From NCBI GenBank assembly GCA_006538405.1, contig BJKQ01000014.1:930001-994000 (forward strand): a DNA stretch of 64,000 nucleotides. The letters are read 5' to 3'. Position 1 is the first letter of the stretch. Each line of letters begins with the position of its first letter. This DNA comes from Hansfordia pulvinata. Its lineage: Eukaryota > Ascomycota > Sordariomycetes > Xylariales. The position numbers were made by a program, and so were the translations under genes. Below the pieces are notes generated by a model. That model was given only the letters and a program-made list of their open reading frames with translations. It did not search any database and was not told where the DNA came from. This document shows, one piece after another, positions 43,320 to 56,210 of the stretch.

Positions 43320-46043
43320 CCACGCAAGGAGGAGGCGAGATGGAGAGGAAAGAGAGTGGTGGTGGTGGTGGTGGTGCGGCTGGTGGTGGCGGCGGTGGTG
43401 GTGATGATGGAGGCGGCGGTGGTGGTTGAGATGCGGAGCGGGCGCGGGCACAGACGCGGACACAAAATCGGGCGGCCAGGCCGGAGCATTCGGACGGCGG
43501 GCAGGGGGGGAGGGTTCACAGTGGAGGGAAGGCGCGAGGGGGCATTGGAGCCCAACGTGGGACGGAGAGCGGCCGGTGCGCGACAAGACGAGGGGCCGCC
43601 GGCGGGACCGACTCCAGGACGAGGCGGCAGTGTGGGGAACGGACACTGGAGGGAGGTGAGGGAGGGAACAGAGACGAAAATAGAAACGAGGAATTCGGAA
43701 CTCGAAAAGAAAGACCGAGAACAAAAAAAGAAAGAGAGAAACAAACGCAGGTATAACGGAAAAGGGTAGGATTCTAGAGCGCAGCACAGACGTCTGCGGT
43801 GTACGAGTAGGGACGATGTGTATTACACGACATGCCGGGTCGTCACAGCATGGCGAATTATAGGCGCGGGGTGGTGTTGGGGAGGGGGTAAGACAAGCGA
43901 CGACGGGCGAGGAGAGCCGGTAAAGTCCAAGTCCAAGTTCAAGTCCAAGTCGAGAGGAGAGTGGGGAAGAAGAAGAAGAAGAAGAAGAAGAAGAGACTGT
44001 GGATGGGGAGAAGAGAGGAAACTAGAGGGAATGCTGGAACTGGACGGCAGTCAACAAACAGCAAAAGCATGACATGGGACACGATAACGTGGCACGACGC
44101 GAGCCGTCGGTCGGCTGCGAGCGGCGGCAGAGGCGTCGTTTGCCAGTCTCGCCGTTCGTGGGTTGCGGTTCATTTGACGGGCTAGCCACAGCGCGGATGA
44201 GGGGGAGGGGCTCTCCCTCTCTCGATCCCGCTACTACGAGCATGATTGTTATAGTTCGCTCGCTCGATCGCTGGCCTGCATCCGTGCATGTGCGGGCTTG
44301 TACGAGTGGCGATGCAGATTGCCAGCCTCACTTGACCCTCACCCCGCAGAGTGAGCACCGGGAGGGGCGGCCTGGGCCGGTCACGGCAGCAGCCCAGTTA
44401 GCTGACGAGACAAGGGCCCTGTCTGATGAGAGATGATCATCATCAGCAGCAGCAGCAGCACCAGCACCAGCACCCTCGGTCTGAAGCGGTGCAGTCAGAC
44501 GCTGCCACGACGAGCAGCCTGCAGCGTCCGAAAAAAAAAAGAAAGAAAAAAGGACATGCATCTACTCGCAGGTATCTGCGTCCCAGATTGGTTCTTCGGC
44601 CCCGACCCGATGCGCCCGCTCTCCGAGCCCGCAATCCACCGCCACCCTCACCACCGCACTCGTAGAAGCAGGCGCCAGGTCCAGGCTCTGGCTGAGGTCG
44701 GGGCCAAACGCGTATAACAGACTGCGGGGGTTCGCCTCTGCCGAGTTTAGAGTGATAGCTCCGAGGGTCTAACATTGGAATTAAGACGGCCGAGACTTCG
44801 ACATATAAAAGGGATCGTATAGTCCTCACACCCAGCAACGCGTGCCCCGCCTCCTCGGCTCTCACACCCACGGCTGCCCATCATGTCCGCTCCCCTGGGC
44901 TTGCCCGGTATAGAGAAGCACGTGCGGTAGAGCCGCCACCCACAGCTCACGAGCCGGGCCAGTCAGTTTGCAGATCACGGCGGCGTCCGCAGCAGTACGA
45001 GTAGGACCTCCGCACACACGGCCCCATCCTGGCCACTCAATCCGGTCTGCCGTCACCTGATATAGATCTCACCATCACCGCCGGTATCCCGCCCTGCCGG
45101 AGCCCTGGCACAGATTGAGCAACGATGCCTACCTTAGTTCGGCAGACGCGTCCCGCCCGCACACCATAGCAGCTCGCCGCCCCGGCCGCCCGTTCGCCCG
45201 CGGCGAGGAGGGAAAGCCCACGGCCCCTCCATCGCAGCAACCATGTGCAGACCGAGGAGAAGCCTCTGCACCGGCCTGATGTGTGGGATCAGGACTCTCA
45301 CACACGCCGCGCTCATGACGTTGAAACTTGGGCGGGCGTGCGCGAGGTACGGCTTCGCGGCGATTCACGACGGAGAGGCCAGACTGAATAGATCATGAGG
45401 CTCGGCTCGGCTAGAAGGGGTCGGTGCCACGGCCATGGTCTAGCTAGCACTGCCTGATTGACGGGTGCACAAGACCCCAGCCCGCTTGTTGCTCAGCGCC
45501 AAAAAAAAACTCTCACAGATCCTAGGTCGAGCTGCCGACGATCGGAGCAGGGGCCAACCCACGTGGGCTTGTGGACCTCTACGCTGCCACCATCCGCGAC
45601 TCAACGGGCGCCGGCAAGCCATTGATCGTTGGCCAGCACCCCGACCCGAGGCGGCAGTCTAACGGCACGCCGGGGGTCCAGCTGGCGAATCCAGGTACGT
45701 CAGCAACGAGCACACCCTTGACAGCAGCAGCGTCATCACATCAAGCAAAGACAGACGTGGGAATTATCTGATTTATTTGGGTATCGTCAAGGCGATACCT
45801 GGTCAACCTTCTCAAAAGCGAAAACTTGTGCTGCGTAAAACCTGCAATCCGAGGCACGACCCTTCCAGTGCCTACTGATCGCCGACCAATTTATCCCATT
45901 CATAGTACAATCCGCAAGAAACAGAAAACAAACCATCCATAACCACGCTGGTCCCGTAACGCGAACTGGTCATCGCGTCGTGCAGCCCCTCGGGCCAATG
46001 GAGAACAAGTCATCATCGTAACTTAGTCGCTCTCAAGACCAGC
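43320..46043. other. intergenic region
   Basis: No supported gene. Simple sequences include a GGT/GGC repeat (about 43355-43440), GAA repeats (about 43965-43994) and a CAGCAG/CACCAG stretch (about 44443-44472). TACGAGTA occurs near 43802 and 44996. The left end is the promoter of the preceding gene. Confidence 0.45.
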
Positions 46044-46465
46044 CTATTCAGATTCAGCCTGGTTAGTTGGGGTTCAGCAATGACCTTCCCAGGTAGGGTG
46101 TGGACGAGTCAGAACGGGGGCAGAACATACCTGGTAGGCGGCCTTCTCATCCTCGTAACGCTTCTTGTCTGCGGCGGCCTTGGCCTCGTACGGGGTGCGT
46201 TGCTTGTCGTTAAGAGCCTTCCACCGCTCGCCGAGGATCTTGCCAACCTGGCCGAACGAGATACCGGGGTTCTCGTCGCGGACGTTCTCGCGCTGCTCGT
46301 TCGCGAAGAACATGTAGGCAGAAAGGCCACGCTTGGGGGCGTTGGGGTCTACGACTTGTCAGTAACAGGCGGCGTCGCAGTGCGTTCGGATTTCGGCTTA
46401 CCCTTCTTGCCCCTACGCTTGATCTCCTTGCCGCCCTTGCCGCGCTTGGTCGCTTCCTTAGGCAT
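46044..46465 (-). CDS. nhp6: NHP6-type HMG-box chromatin protein, 98 aa
   Basis: Three exons on the minus strand: 46402-46465, 46131-46348, 46044-46058, totalling 98 residues, the usual size for Nhp6. A basic N-terminal arm ([20 protein letters not shown]) precedes a single HMG box (about residues 24-94): [40 protein letters not shown] and [20 protein letters not shown]. The 15-base last exon codes for AESE and the stop. Such proteins bend DNA without sequence preference and help nucleosome remodelling (FACT) and transcription. The protein is nuclear. All introns are GT-AG and the frame is intact. The very short last exon is confirmed by a CTAAC branch point and phase. Confidence 0.95.
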
Positions 46466-49400
46466 TTTGATGTGATGTGATTTGATTGTTTTCTGGTCGA
46501 GGGTCAGTCCTGAGACACGGATTTTCCAAGCACTCGGAGACGAGTGTGGGCGTGTGTAGAGTGGTGGGCATAAGTGCTTCGCGGAGCGGTGGAGTGCTAG
46601 GGCGACGGGCAGGGAAGATGCAGAGGGGATTGGCGGCGCGCAAAGCGCGTCGCGGGCCAATCAATGGCGTGCTGTGAGGCGAGGGTGCAGAGTGCAGCAG
46701 ATGCGATGGTAGGATGCGCCCAGGCGCATTCACCATTGCGCACCACCACAAGGGAAAATTGCTGCTCGAAGCTTGGATTCGACAAGATGACCTGCCAGCA
46801 CGTACATTGAGACGTCTCTGGAGAGCCAAACTGAAGGTGGGAGGTGGTTGCGAAGCTGTCGCGGCGGAGGGGTCAGTCGCAGCGTGTGCTTACACGTTGC
46901 GGCGCGTCCCCGGCGTAGGTGTGATACAGGAAGAGCAGAGGCAGAGTTGAAGCACAACCCCGCGGCCAAAAACTCGCAGAAAACTCGCAATCGAACGCAG
47001 AAAGCGCCAGAAGAGAGCAATCGGCGAGATTGGCACGATGCTGGATGCAAAAAGGCGGGAAAGAAGGGTGCGGCGTGGGTGCGTGGGTGACTTGTGGTTT
47101 GCAGGGCTGGGCCATACAAGGGGAGGTACTCACGGTTATGTGTGTGGTGCAGAGTGATGAGTGTAAGTGAAGAGTGTGTGGGAGAGCAGTCGGGCGGAAT
47201 CTGTATGAGGGAGAAGAGAGGGAAATTTGTATGGGGGGAGTTGGCTGGGTGCCTTTTGAGAGGGGCGGGTGATTGTGTGAGAGAGCGCGCGTGTCTTGAC
47301 TGACTTTGGGCTGGCTGGGCTGGGCTGGCTGTCCGGCCTATCCAGTCTGGTCAGTTCTGGTTGGGGTGGGCGGATGGCCATGTACCGACCAGGCCAGGGA
47401 AGGCGAGGGTCCCAAGGGGAAGTACTGTCCTCGGGGTATCTGGAGGGTTTCCTGGTGCAGACGCAGCCCGCACAGGCGACACCAGGTCGCGGTACCCCGA
47501 TGGGGGGCCAGTACCTGGGCGGGCGGCAGTGGCAGCAGGCGCGGCAGCTCGCACCGGCGCCTGCGGCAGTCTGTTTAGCAGTCTGGAGAAGCCCACGGGG
47601 TGTGGCAAGCAGTGGTGGCCGCGGCGGTGCTGGAAACCGCCAGCAGTACCGTCGGCAGAGAGAGCGACCTGGCGGGCGATGCTCAGCGCAGGCACGGTCG
47701 CTGGCCGGTACGAGTGGTCGACATGCGCAACTCGTACTTGCCCGCGCACACTCGTGCGCAGGGTACTTGCGCCCGAGGTACGAGTAGGCCGTGGGTGGGC
47801 ACCCAGAGGAGCGTCCTCCTGCGCCGGCTGTTGCAGATGATTACTGGAGCAACAAGCCGGAGGCGCGCCAGCCAGGAAACGGGGAGCAGGTGCGAGCTGG
47901 AGTCCTCGTACGAGCTAGGTACGCACCAGCCGCCGCCCGAGAGCCAGGCACTCTCCAAATCGGTGCAAGCCGGGCGCACAGGAAGGCATGCTGCGGGGGA
48001 GGGCTTCCATGTACCTCTACGTACATCCGTACCCTGCAGGTACCTGCCGCACCTGCCTGCATTCCACGGACGCACCACCCCTTGGGCTGGCGCAAGTGAG
48101 AGGAGGGGTGGGTGATTTGGGGGTGAACAAGGTAGCGGCAGGCGGGCAGTAGTGTGGCAGTCTGCGCGCGTACGAGCAGAGTACGAGCGCACCCTGCGAG
48201 CCCACTAGGGGCCCTCCTATCACTGTGTCTGCTCTCGCCATGGATCCATGGTAGGCAGGGAGGGCAGCGTAGGACGGAGGGGAGCCAAGGGCCGTCGGGT
48301 TCTGGCCAGGTTCGAGGCCCCGTGTCAGATGTCTGTACTGTGTGCGATTGTACTCTGTACGTTGATCTGCACTTGGCGAGAGAAGGGCATGCGTGCCCGG
48401 CGATGGGCTCTCGCACTGTACCAGAGGGTACTGGCTGCTAGCACAGAACAAGCCGCAGCGGCGCTCGCCGTCGCGCCCTGTGCACCTGGCAGGGCCCGAT
48501 CCGGCGCCGCTTCTGCCTGCGGCCTGGAGCCGAGCCGTGGCAGTTGCAGTTGGCAATGGGCAGGCGTCGGCGAGCGCTCGAGCTGCCACCCTGGTTGTGG
48601 CCCATCTGCCCAGCGTCGCGTTGTCCCGGCCGCACAGTAGAGTCGCGACTGTACGACTCACCTCGGGCGACCATCAAGCTCTGCCTGGCCTGCCCGTCCC
48701 ACCAAATGCCAGCCTATCTGTTCTGTTATTGGGCTGGGTGCCCCTAGCCCACCACTCTCCCTTGGAAGCCAACACCATGCGCTGACACGTACACGCCTGG
48801 ATTTTTGCCGTATCGTACTTGGTACTGCGAAGGCACTCTGCCACTCTGTGTTCGAACTGGTAGGTGCACGGCCCCGGGCTCCATCTCCGTTCCTTCCAAG
48901 GCCGCACGCGTACACGCACGTACCTCGCCCAGTACCCAGCCTACACAGTGGAGGTAGACATGCAGGCAGAGGCAAAGACGTCCAGGCAAGTCGTTGATGT
49001 TCCAACTGGTTCTAGATATTCGTATGTTGTATCTCTGTTGACTGACCTGAAGGCTTGCCTGTCTATGAGAGCGACCAATTAGCAAGACCTGAAGCCATGG
49101 CTCTTGTCTGCACTGAGCAATATATAGAGTCAACGTCCGTAGCTCTGGCTACGTACATCTCCCTAAAGAGACGGAGCACTTACAGCCTCCTGTCACGCAA
49201 AAGGCTGTACGACAGAGCCAACACGCGGACATGAGATACGGCCGTGTACGAGTATCGGTGGCGAGCGGCCTAAGGTACCTGGTATGGACTGGACATGCTG
49301 TGTGGGCACTAGGACTGGCGTGGCGTGACTGGGCGACTGGGCAGCCAACACCCACAGGATCTGTGGCACCATGGATACCTCGATCCCCACCGGAAGCAGG

Positions 49401-52400
49401 AACGCAGCGAGGTGCCGGAGCAGTACGACTATGAGTACTCCATAGATGGCTGCTTCTGGGAACGTGCGAGTACTCGTCTTCGTGCGACCTAGCTGGAATT
49501 CCGCTGGCTTTGGACGTAATGCCGAGTACGGAGAATGTGCCTCTGCTGGCATCACGTTGTCTGCGGACGTGCTGAAGCCGGTCCGGGTACCTGCCGTCTA
49601 CGGGGCCAATGCAGTGAGCCGGATGTATCGCGTCGGTGGTACGAGGCTGGGTCGCAAACGGGGTCCCTCTTGGGAGGTACTCGTACGATACGCAGGTCTT
49701 TCCCAAGCGAAGAAGGGGTCTGGTCGACACGGCAGCATGCGCACTGTCCGAGGTCCATGTCCCAGCTGACAGCGTGCGGGTGCTTGTATTATTATTAGCG
49801 GCGGCCATCCATTCATTGGGGTGATGCGGGCTTTTGTGTTTTGCTTTGCGCAGCGCAGCGCCGGGCGCGGTACGGGTGGGTGTTAGGTTGGTGCCGGTGT
49901 GGGTGTGGGTGTGAGTGTGGATGCGTGGTGCGTGTGCGGAAGTGGGTGTGGATGCCCGCCGTGTGTTTCTTGCTGTCATCCCAGCCCGCCTGCTGATTCT
50001 CCTGCCTGGCTGATTTTGCTGGTACTCGAGGGGCCCCTCCAGTGTGCCGCCCACCACTTTCCCTCGCCTCTTACACTTTCACCTACAGTACTGAGAGGCT
50101 CTCTCGCGCCCGGCTGCTCAGCTTTTGCCCAGCCCCCACACTGTTAGACGTACCACCGTAACCTTGAGCGATGCCGCCCAGGAGAAGCGCCCACTTTCCC
50201 ATCAAGTCGTATTCATGGTATCCATGCGGCCATCACCATCCCCCATTCACCCTGCCGTTCCCACCGCTGTCCATCATTTCGTCCTGGCGCTGCGGGTCCT
50301 TTGAAGCAACCCGGCTGGCCACCTGCTTGAGCCTGTCATTGTCTCTCTTGCCCACGCAAAAAGTGCGAGCATGAGGACAGGACTCCCACGCTGGCCGGAC
50401 TTGGCGTGAATGGATTGATTGCTACACCAGCTCGCGCCTCTGGTCTCGCTTGTCATGGCTTCATCTCTCAACGACTTGGGAACCTGTCGCTGTTCCGTCA
50501 GCCATTGGAGAATGCCAGCACGGCATGCGACATCAAGCATCTTGTCAAGGCCAAATGTCCGCTACGCGTACAAGACCGAGTTGCCTACTTAGTCCATGTC
50601 GACATCCATCGACCTTCGGAGTACAGGACAAGCATTGGAGCTTGTATTCGTACACATACGCTTCTGCCCTTAACATTCCTTATTATTACTTCGAGAATCT
50701 CGTACGGTAGCAGAGCACGGTGACTGCGCCTCCAAACGAGTATGCGCAACAGGGTATGTTATTATTTCACCACTGACAGAGATTCCCAGACGAGTTCTAC
50801 CTATAGCGGGACTAGTAGCAGGTCGACGAGTAAGCCCATACGAGACTGCCGGCCTGGGCGGACCCGCGGGAAATGGGCGGGCTGGGTGGGAGTACGAGTA
50901 GACACCATACCTCGAAGCCAATAATAGATAGTGCTCACCTAAAGGCCACAATCACGGCGTTCGCCACCTCGCCTGCTCCGCAACTTGGCGTGCCTGGCTG
51001 CTGATGAGACTGGGCGGACGAGGACGGATACTGGCTGATTGGGGACCTGACTGGGAAGGGGATGTGGGGCACTCGAATCAGGATTGGGAGCAGTCGCTGA
51101 CAAGCTCCAGGACTATGTGCCAGGCTTGAATCAACATTGGATCTTTATGCCCCTGCCCAGCTCCGTGCAACGGCCGGGGCGGGAGACGAGTACCAGGCAG
51201 TGCAATGCCGTACCCAGACGTACCAGAAAAACGAGTACTCGTAGGTAGACTCGTCCATTCGCGCTATCGAATAGCCACCTGGACAGTAGGTAGTGGTTCC
51301 TACTAGGCGAGTGTTTAACGGGCGCCGTCATCTCGGGGCATGCCTGCGCACATGTGAGCTACTAGGAGTGATTTGTACGAGTACGCGTACCTCCGGCTGT
51401 CTTGGGAATAGAGCAAGGCCTTTCACTCGCGGCCTGTCTGGAAGGGCACAAGGGCTACTTGGGAAGCCGATTTGGACAAAGAAACCTGTCCGACTGCGGA
51501 GCACTCGTACTCCATCCACGTGTCTATGAGGACAGACGACGATGCTTGCACTGCTCGTGCTTGTGCCCGTGCTCGTTGGCAACCACTGAGGACGCACGAG
51601 TACTCCGTAGGAGTGTAGACAGCAGGGTGATGTGCATCGAGGTTTCGGGCACACATCATCCGTGCCAGACCGAGCCACCTACAAGTACAATGTGCTGATA
51701 TTTGCAACAGGACAGAGTACTCGTGTGCGAGGAGACGCCCATTAGGTACATGGTGAGTACTGCGCGTACTCCGAAGACTCGTCTCGCATCAGTGAGTTGG
51801 AGACTGTGGCGCCCGTCACATCAAAGCCTGACCGTCGGGCACGTCGGGCGTTGCACGGCTGTGTCGAGAGGGGGCAGTAAGCTAGCCGCAAGCAGAGGGG
51901 GAGGGGAGCATGCACCAATAAATGCGCGCGCGGCCTCTGCGGCGATACGAGTACTTCCGGCCTGCATGACACCCGGAAATGTACATTGATCCAGTCAGTC
52001 CACAGGCGGGCGGACTGGCTCTCAAGCTGGGGGAGCGTCTTCTCCTGACAGTGTAGAATGGGCCGTATAGATTTAGAGTAGAGACTGTGCAGGTCTCTGC
52101 TTTCGCTGGGGATCAGACCGCAAGCGGGGCCAGCAGGGCTTGCAGGTGATCCCTGCGCACTGTACGAAGGAAATATCAGGTACGAATATCTGCATGTATG
52201 TACCTACGAGTAGAATCTCGCCTGGTAGGTACTCGTACGCGTGCCCTCGCCTCATCGAGCGCTCATCACGCACGAGGGCGGAGCACCCCCATTGGCCGAC
52301 CCGGCAAAGGGAAGCGCGCGCCCCAATCTCGGATTCGATTGCCCCCCCAGTGGCTCCAAAAGGCTGGCTGCCAGGGACCCGGGTGATGCAAATGGATGGG

Positions 52401-52982
52401 TTGGCCCGGCCCCAGATCGCGTCAGGCCCGAGACCTGCGTCTGCCCGTGCCTCCCATGTCGCACCCTTGGGCCGTACGGTAAGGGTTGACCTTGGGACGT
52501 TGGGGGTCCAGTGATGGGTGGGAAGCCGGCCGCCCACACACCCGCGCCCCTCCAGCCTTTTCGTCCATTGCAGGTTCCCATTTCCCCCGTCGCTCCGAGC
52601 AGCGCCGAAGCGACTCCCGCATCACTCAACCCCCTCCTCGTCAGTCAGCCAACCTTCCCGCTAGACCTGAGGACCGCAGGATCAGAGCCCTGTCTTTTCA
52701 GGGTCCAGCATCGAGGGGGGGGCAATTGGGCATGAAATAGGAACGATTAGGACCCCGGCCCAACGCGTCGCGACGCGTGCGCTGGCACAGGTCGCGTCCT
52801 CTATCCACGAGTACCTATCCTCAATTCGTACGACATATCTTGCCACTGCGCCTACAGGTATGGCAGCCACAAATCAATCACGCCCCATGCCCCGCGCCCC
52901 ACCTGGTTAACTGACTGATTGATGGATGAACTGTTTAATGGGGGAAGGTGTACTGATTGGCGTTTCTATTCTCGTGTTGTAG

Positions 52983-53003
52983 CCCCCCCCCCCCCCCCCC
53001 CCC
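52983..53003. repeat. C21 homopolymer
   Basis: Twenty-one consecutive C are followed by a short G run. The sequence is intergenic. Confidence 0.9.
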
Positions 53004-53177
53004 GGGGGCACGAGTTTCTCTCGCGTGCTGGTGCTTTGCTCGTGCGGGGAGAGATGGTATGCCGCGCGCGCGCGGGTTAGCCAGTGCATCCATGGTGTGC
53101 CTCGCCATCTCATGCACGTAATGAACCCTTACGAGTAGACGCGATCTGGCGCGACGCGTCGTGGACCCGCCGTCGCA

Positions 53178-53220
53178 GTAGTGGTGTTGGTGGTGGTGGT
53201 GGTGGTGGTGGTGGTGGTGG
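53178..53220. repeat. GGT trinucleotide repeat
   Basis: About fourteen GGT-like units lie in intergenic DNA downstream of the CENP-H-like gene. Confidence 0.9.
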
Positions 53221-53647
53221 CAGACTACCACTGCTGGCACGCGTGCATGATACAGGTACAGACAGCTCTTAACGCGGGTTCAGCTCCGAGATACCGCGTC
53301 GTCAATGACGGTCGCCGTCTGGCCGCCGCTGAGGACAAGGCAAGGCGATGGCGGGTAGGGTACCAGTGGCGGCGGCGACGAGACTCCTCGCGGCGATCAA
53401 CACGTAGAAGCTTTGCCGCACTCCACAGGGAATCGCGTACCCTCGCAGGCTTATTACTCCTTGCGCGAGGGCACAGCTTCCGTGCCCATCTACGTACGTG
53501 AGATCACGGCGGCGACAGCGACGGCGATCCAGTGGGCGTTCTGCGCTCCTCGGTCACGCGAGTGAGATTCGACAGGCGCATCTGCGCGCCGTGGGTGCGT
53601 GTCAGGCAACCGGACGCCTCCCCCCCCCTCTCTCTCTCCCGTTCCCT

Positions 53648-54616
53648 TTAAACGCCCTCGTCCTCCCCGTCCAGCACGATTCGTCGCAGCGCCGGGTCGC
53701 CCGCCCAGTCGACCCCGCTGCCGGCCACGACCGCCGCCGCCGCCGCCTTGGCCACGCGCCACCGGCGCCTGGCGTCGCGGGCCTGCGTCTCGAGGAGGGC
53801 CATCTCGGGGTCCTCGTCCTCCAACCCTTGTCTCTTCTTCTTGTCGTCGTCGTCGTCTCCCTGGCGCGCGAGCTCCACGACCTCCGCCGCCAGCAGGGCG
53901 TTCTCGCGCTCGAGCCGCGCGGCGCGGGCGCGGGCGTCGTCGGCGTCCCGGAGGTCGGCGCGCGCGGCCGAGGCGCGCGTCGCGTGGGCGGAGGCGGCGG
54001 CGTCGAGGGAGAGGATGTGCGGGAGGATGTCGCTGTCGGGTTTGTTCGTTCGCGCCGGGCGTAAGGTGTCAGTTTGGTCTGGTGGCAGGAAGGGAGGAGG
54101 CAGAGGAGGAGGAGGGTCGCGAGAATGTTGTAGAGGTGGGGTAAGAGGAAGGAGAAGAGAAAGAAGAAAATAAAAACTCACCGCTCAACCGGCGAAGCGT
54201 CCTGCCCGGAATGCGCAGCCTGTAGGAGCGGATTGGCCGAGAGGACGCTGTCGACGACCTCGTTGCGCAGAATGTAGCGCGCGCGCGCTTCCAGGAGGCC
54301 GGCCTGCGCACGCTCGATCCTGTCGGCTTCCGACCGGTCGCCGTTCATCGCCTCGTCTCTGGCGTCATCATCTAGCAGAACGGGCGACGTCAGATGCAGA
54401 ACTAGAGGGAGGGACAAGGTAGGGCAGTAGCTGTGTGTGGAGGAGTCCTTGTCCTGCCTTCGACGCCTTTTCCCACTCACCCGGCACGTGGCGGTTCTGC
54501 GCGTTGAGCAGGGCAATCTCGAGCTGCAACTGCTGCAGGCGGTCGTGCAGTTCCAGAACCCGGGTCTCGTCGGCGGAGAGCAGAAGGGGGCCGGCGTGTC
54601 CGTCATGGTCGGCCAT
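53648..54616 (-). CDS. CENP-H-like inner kinetochore protein, 236 aa
   Basis: Three exons on the minus strand: 54481-54616, 54182-54371, 53648-54032, with phases closing at 236 residues. The N-terminal helix (LLLSADETRVLELHDRLQQL, then EIALLNAQNR) and the middle segment RYILRNEVVDSVLSANPLLQ match the coiled-coil pattern of the centromere protein H family. The C-terminal motif GSGVDWAGDPALRRIVL is the family signature. CENP-H (Fta3 in Schizosaccharomyces, Mcm16 in Saccharomyces) is part of the constitutive centromere-associated network linking CENP-A nucleosomes to the outer kinetochore. The middle has an acidic DDDDD-KKKR stretch. The alternative is an unrelated coiled-coil protein. It is transcribed divergently from atg11, with 1.6 kb between start codons. 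Confidence 0.72.
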
Positions 54617-56210
54617 GCTCTCGGGGCGGGTTGCGACACGTCTGTACTGCGCTGAGTGCGGCTCGTCGGCGTGTTCGCGATGTCGGGGTGGTCTGGAGCT
54701 CCAGAGTCGTGAGTGCGATTGGCGGGTCAGAGTCGTGAGTGCGCGTTGCGGGGTTCGGGTTGTGGGTGGAGGACGGGGTTGATGGTTGAGCGTTGAATAG
54801 TGGCAAATGGGTTTGGCAGGGTCAAGACGCGCCGGGGCGCGCCGGGGCGCGGGCGTGGGCGCGGGCGTGGGCGCGGACACGGACACGTGCGGATGGCATC
54901 TCGGGCTTCACTTTAGATATCCATAGCAGGCGATAACTTGGGTACTTGCGCAAGGGTCGCACCGGAGTACGAGTGTGTGAGGCATCGCTCGAGCGGGCTC
55001 AAGGCATGGATGCTGTACGAGTGTTCATCATGTTCACCTGCGGGGCAGTGTCGGGATTGACTGGCGACAGCAGCGGGAAGCCTCACTGCCGTCATCCTCT
55101 CACCAGCGCTGCTCGGACGATGATCGCCTATCCCACCCAGGTTGCTTATCTCTGCGGCAAGGTCGACATGCGGACGTGGATGGATACACGAGTACACTTG
55201 TACTTGGAGATTCATCATCATCATCATCATGGGTGGCCGGGTCACGGGCTGCTCGAGGAGCGGGCTGTGATTGGCGGCTTGGCTCACGAACCTCGTGCTG
55301 GTGATGGATGCGAGCACGCGACGGTCAGCCGGAGATAGCTGCCTGCTTTATCACTGTTGCGTACGCGTACCTATATGCATTGGATGGCAGCAGAAGCAAT
55401 CCAGGCGGCAGTACGAATTCGCTGCCCTCCACTGCGACGCTCACTACACGGGATGGACTGTAGGTACCTGGGTATGCAATTGAGCACCTACCTATCAATG
55501 TGCTTCTTATCCATCCTGTACTCGTACTCCTTAGACAACAGCAATTGACACCAGATTGGACGTCGAGACGAAGTAGAGGACTATACAGATAAGAGGCGGC
55601 TGCTAAAGATGGCGTCTTCCGTGGATTACACTCATCAACGGGGGTTACTTAAGGTAAGGTACATGTAGGTAGGTAGGTAGGTCAGGTCCCATGGACTCAC
55701 ATTGGAACATGAGTGAGGCGGCAGCTGATCCGCTTTCGGACCACACACTTGGATGCACCAAGCAGCATCCACGCACCCATAGCCCGGCCTCTCCACTGCA
55801 AGCAGCTGTCACCAGGGTAAGGTACTTTACCGTCACGGCGCCACCCCATACGGCTCGCAGGTACCCGGCACCGCACGTCACAGATACTTTGGTAGGTCGC
55901 CCGCGGCTTGGGCACCGCACCTCGTCGCCATCCACTGCGGCCGGACAGCCCGTCATCCCGTCGAGGCCCCGGCAGAGCCCAAGTCCAGTCCCCGTCTTCG
56001 CCGACGCCGCCCACGCGCGCCTCCTTCTGCCTTGCGCCCGACGCTACACGTGCTCGCCAAAGCCTCCTCCCGTCACCGACTTCGAGCCCAGCACCGCCGC
56101 AAATCCATGTGCCCACGGCTGCGCTCGACAACCTCGTCGCGCGCCCTTCTCCCCCCCGACACACTCCCCGCCTCGTCCTGCTCGGGCATGGAACACAACC
56201 ACCACCAACC
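54617..56210. other. divergent intergenic region between CENP-H-like and atg11
   Basis: This should contain both promoters. It has a GTAGGTAGG repeat (about 55666-55681), a CAT repeat (about 55212-55230), an array of GGGCGCGGGCGTG units (about 54836-54880) and TACTCGTA at 55519-55526. No gene is seen. Confidence 0.5.

Larger units (their letters stand above)
46466..53647. other. 7.2-kb gene-poor region
   Basis: No gene is supported by composition, splice sites or family motifs on either strand, although open frames up to about 300 codons occur by chance. I see no transposase, reverse transcriptase, long terminal repeat or target-site duplication. The octamer TACGAGTA/TACTCGTA and longer forms such as GAGTACTCG are frequent (for example 50893-50900, 51236-51243, 52205-52212, 52230-52237). 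A C21 run lies at 52983-53003 and a GGT repeat at about 53178-53220. Confidence 0.5.

Noticed and set aside
49149..50057. 302-codon minus-strand open frame in the gene-poor region
   Set aside because: It contains a translated CA repeat (poly-HT), has no domain and no splice structure; taken as chance.
46466..53647. A hidden transposon or retroelement
   Set aside because: I could find no terminal repeats, no transposase or polymerase motifs and no long direct repeats by eye; absence is not proven without a search.
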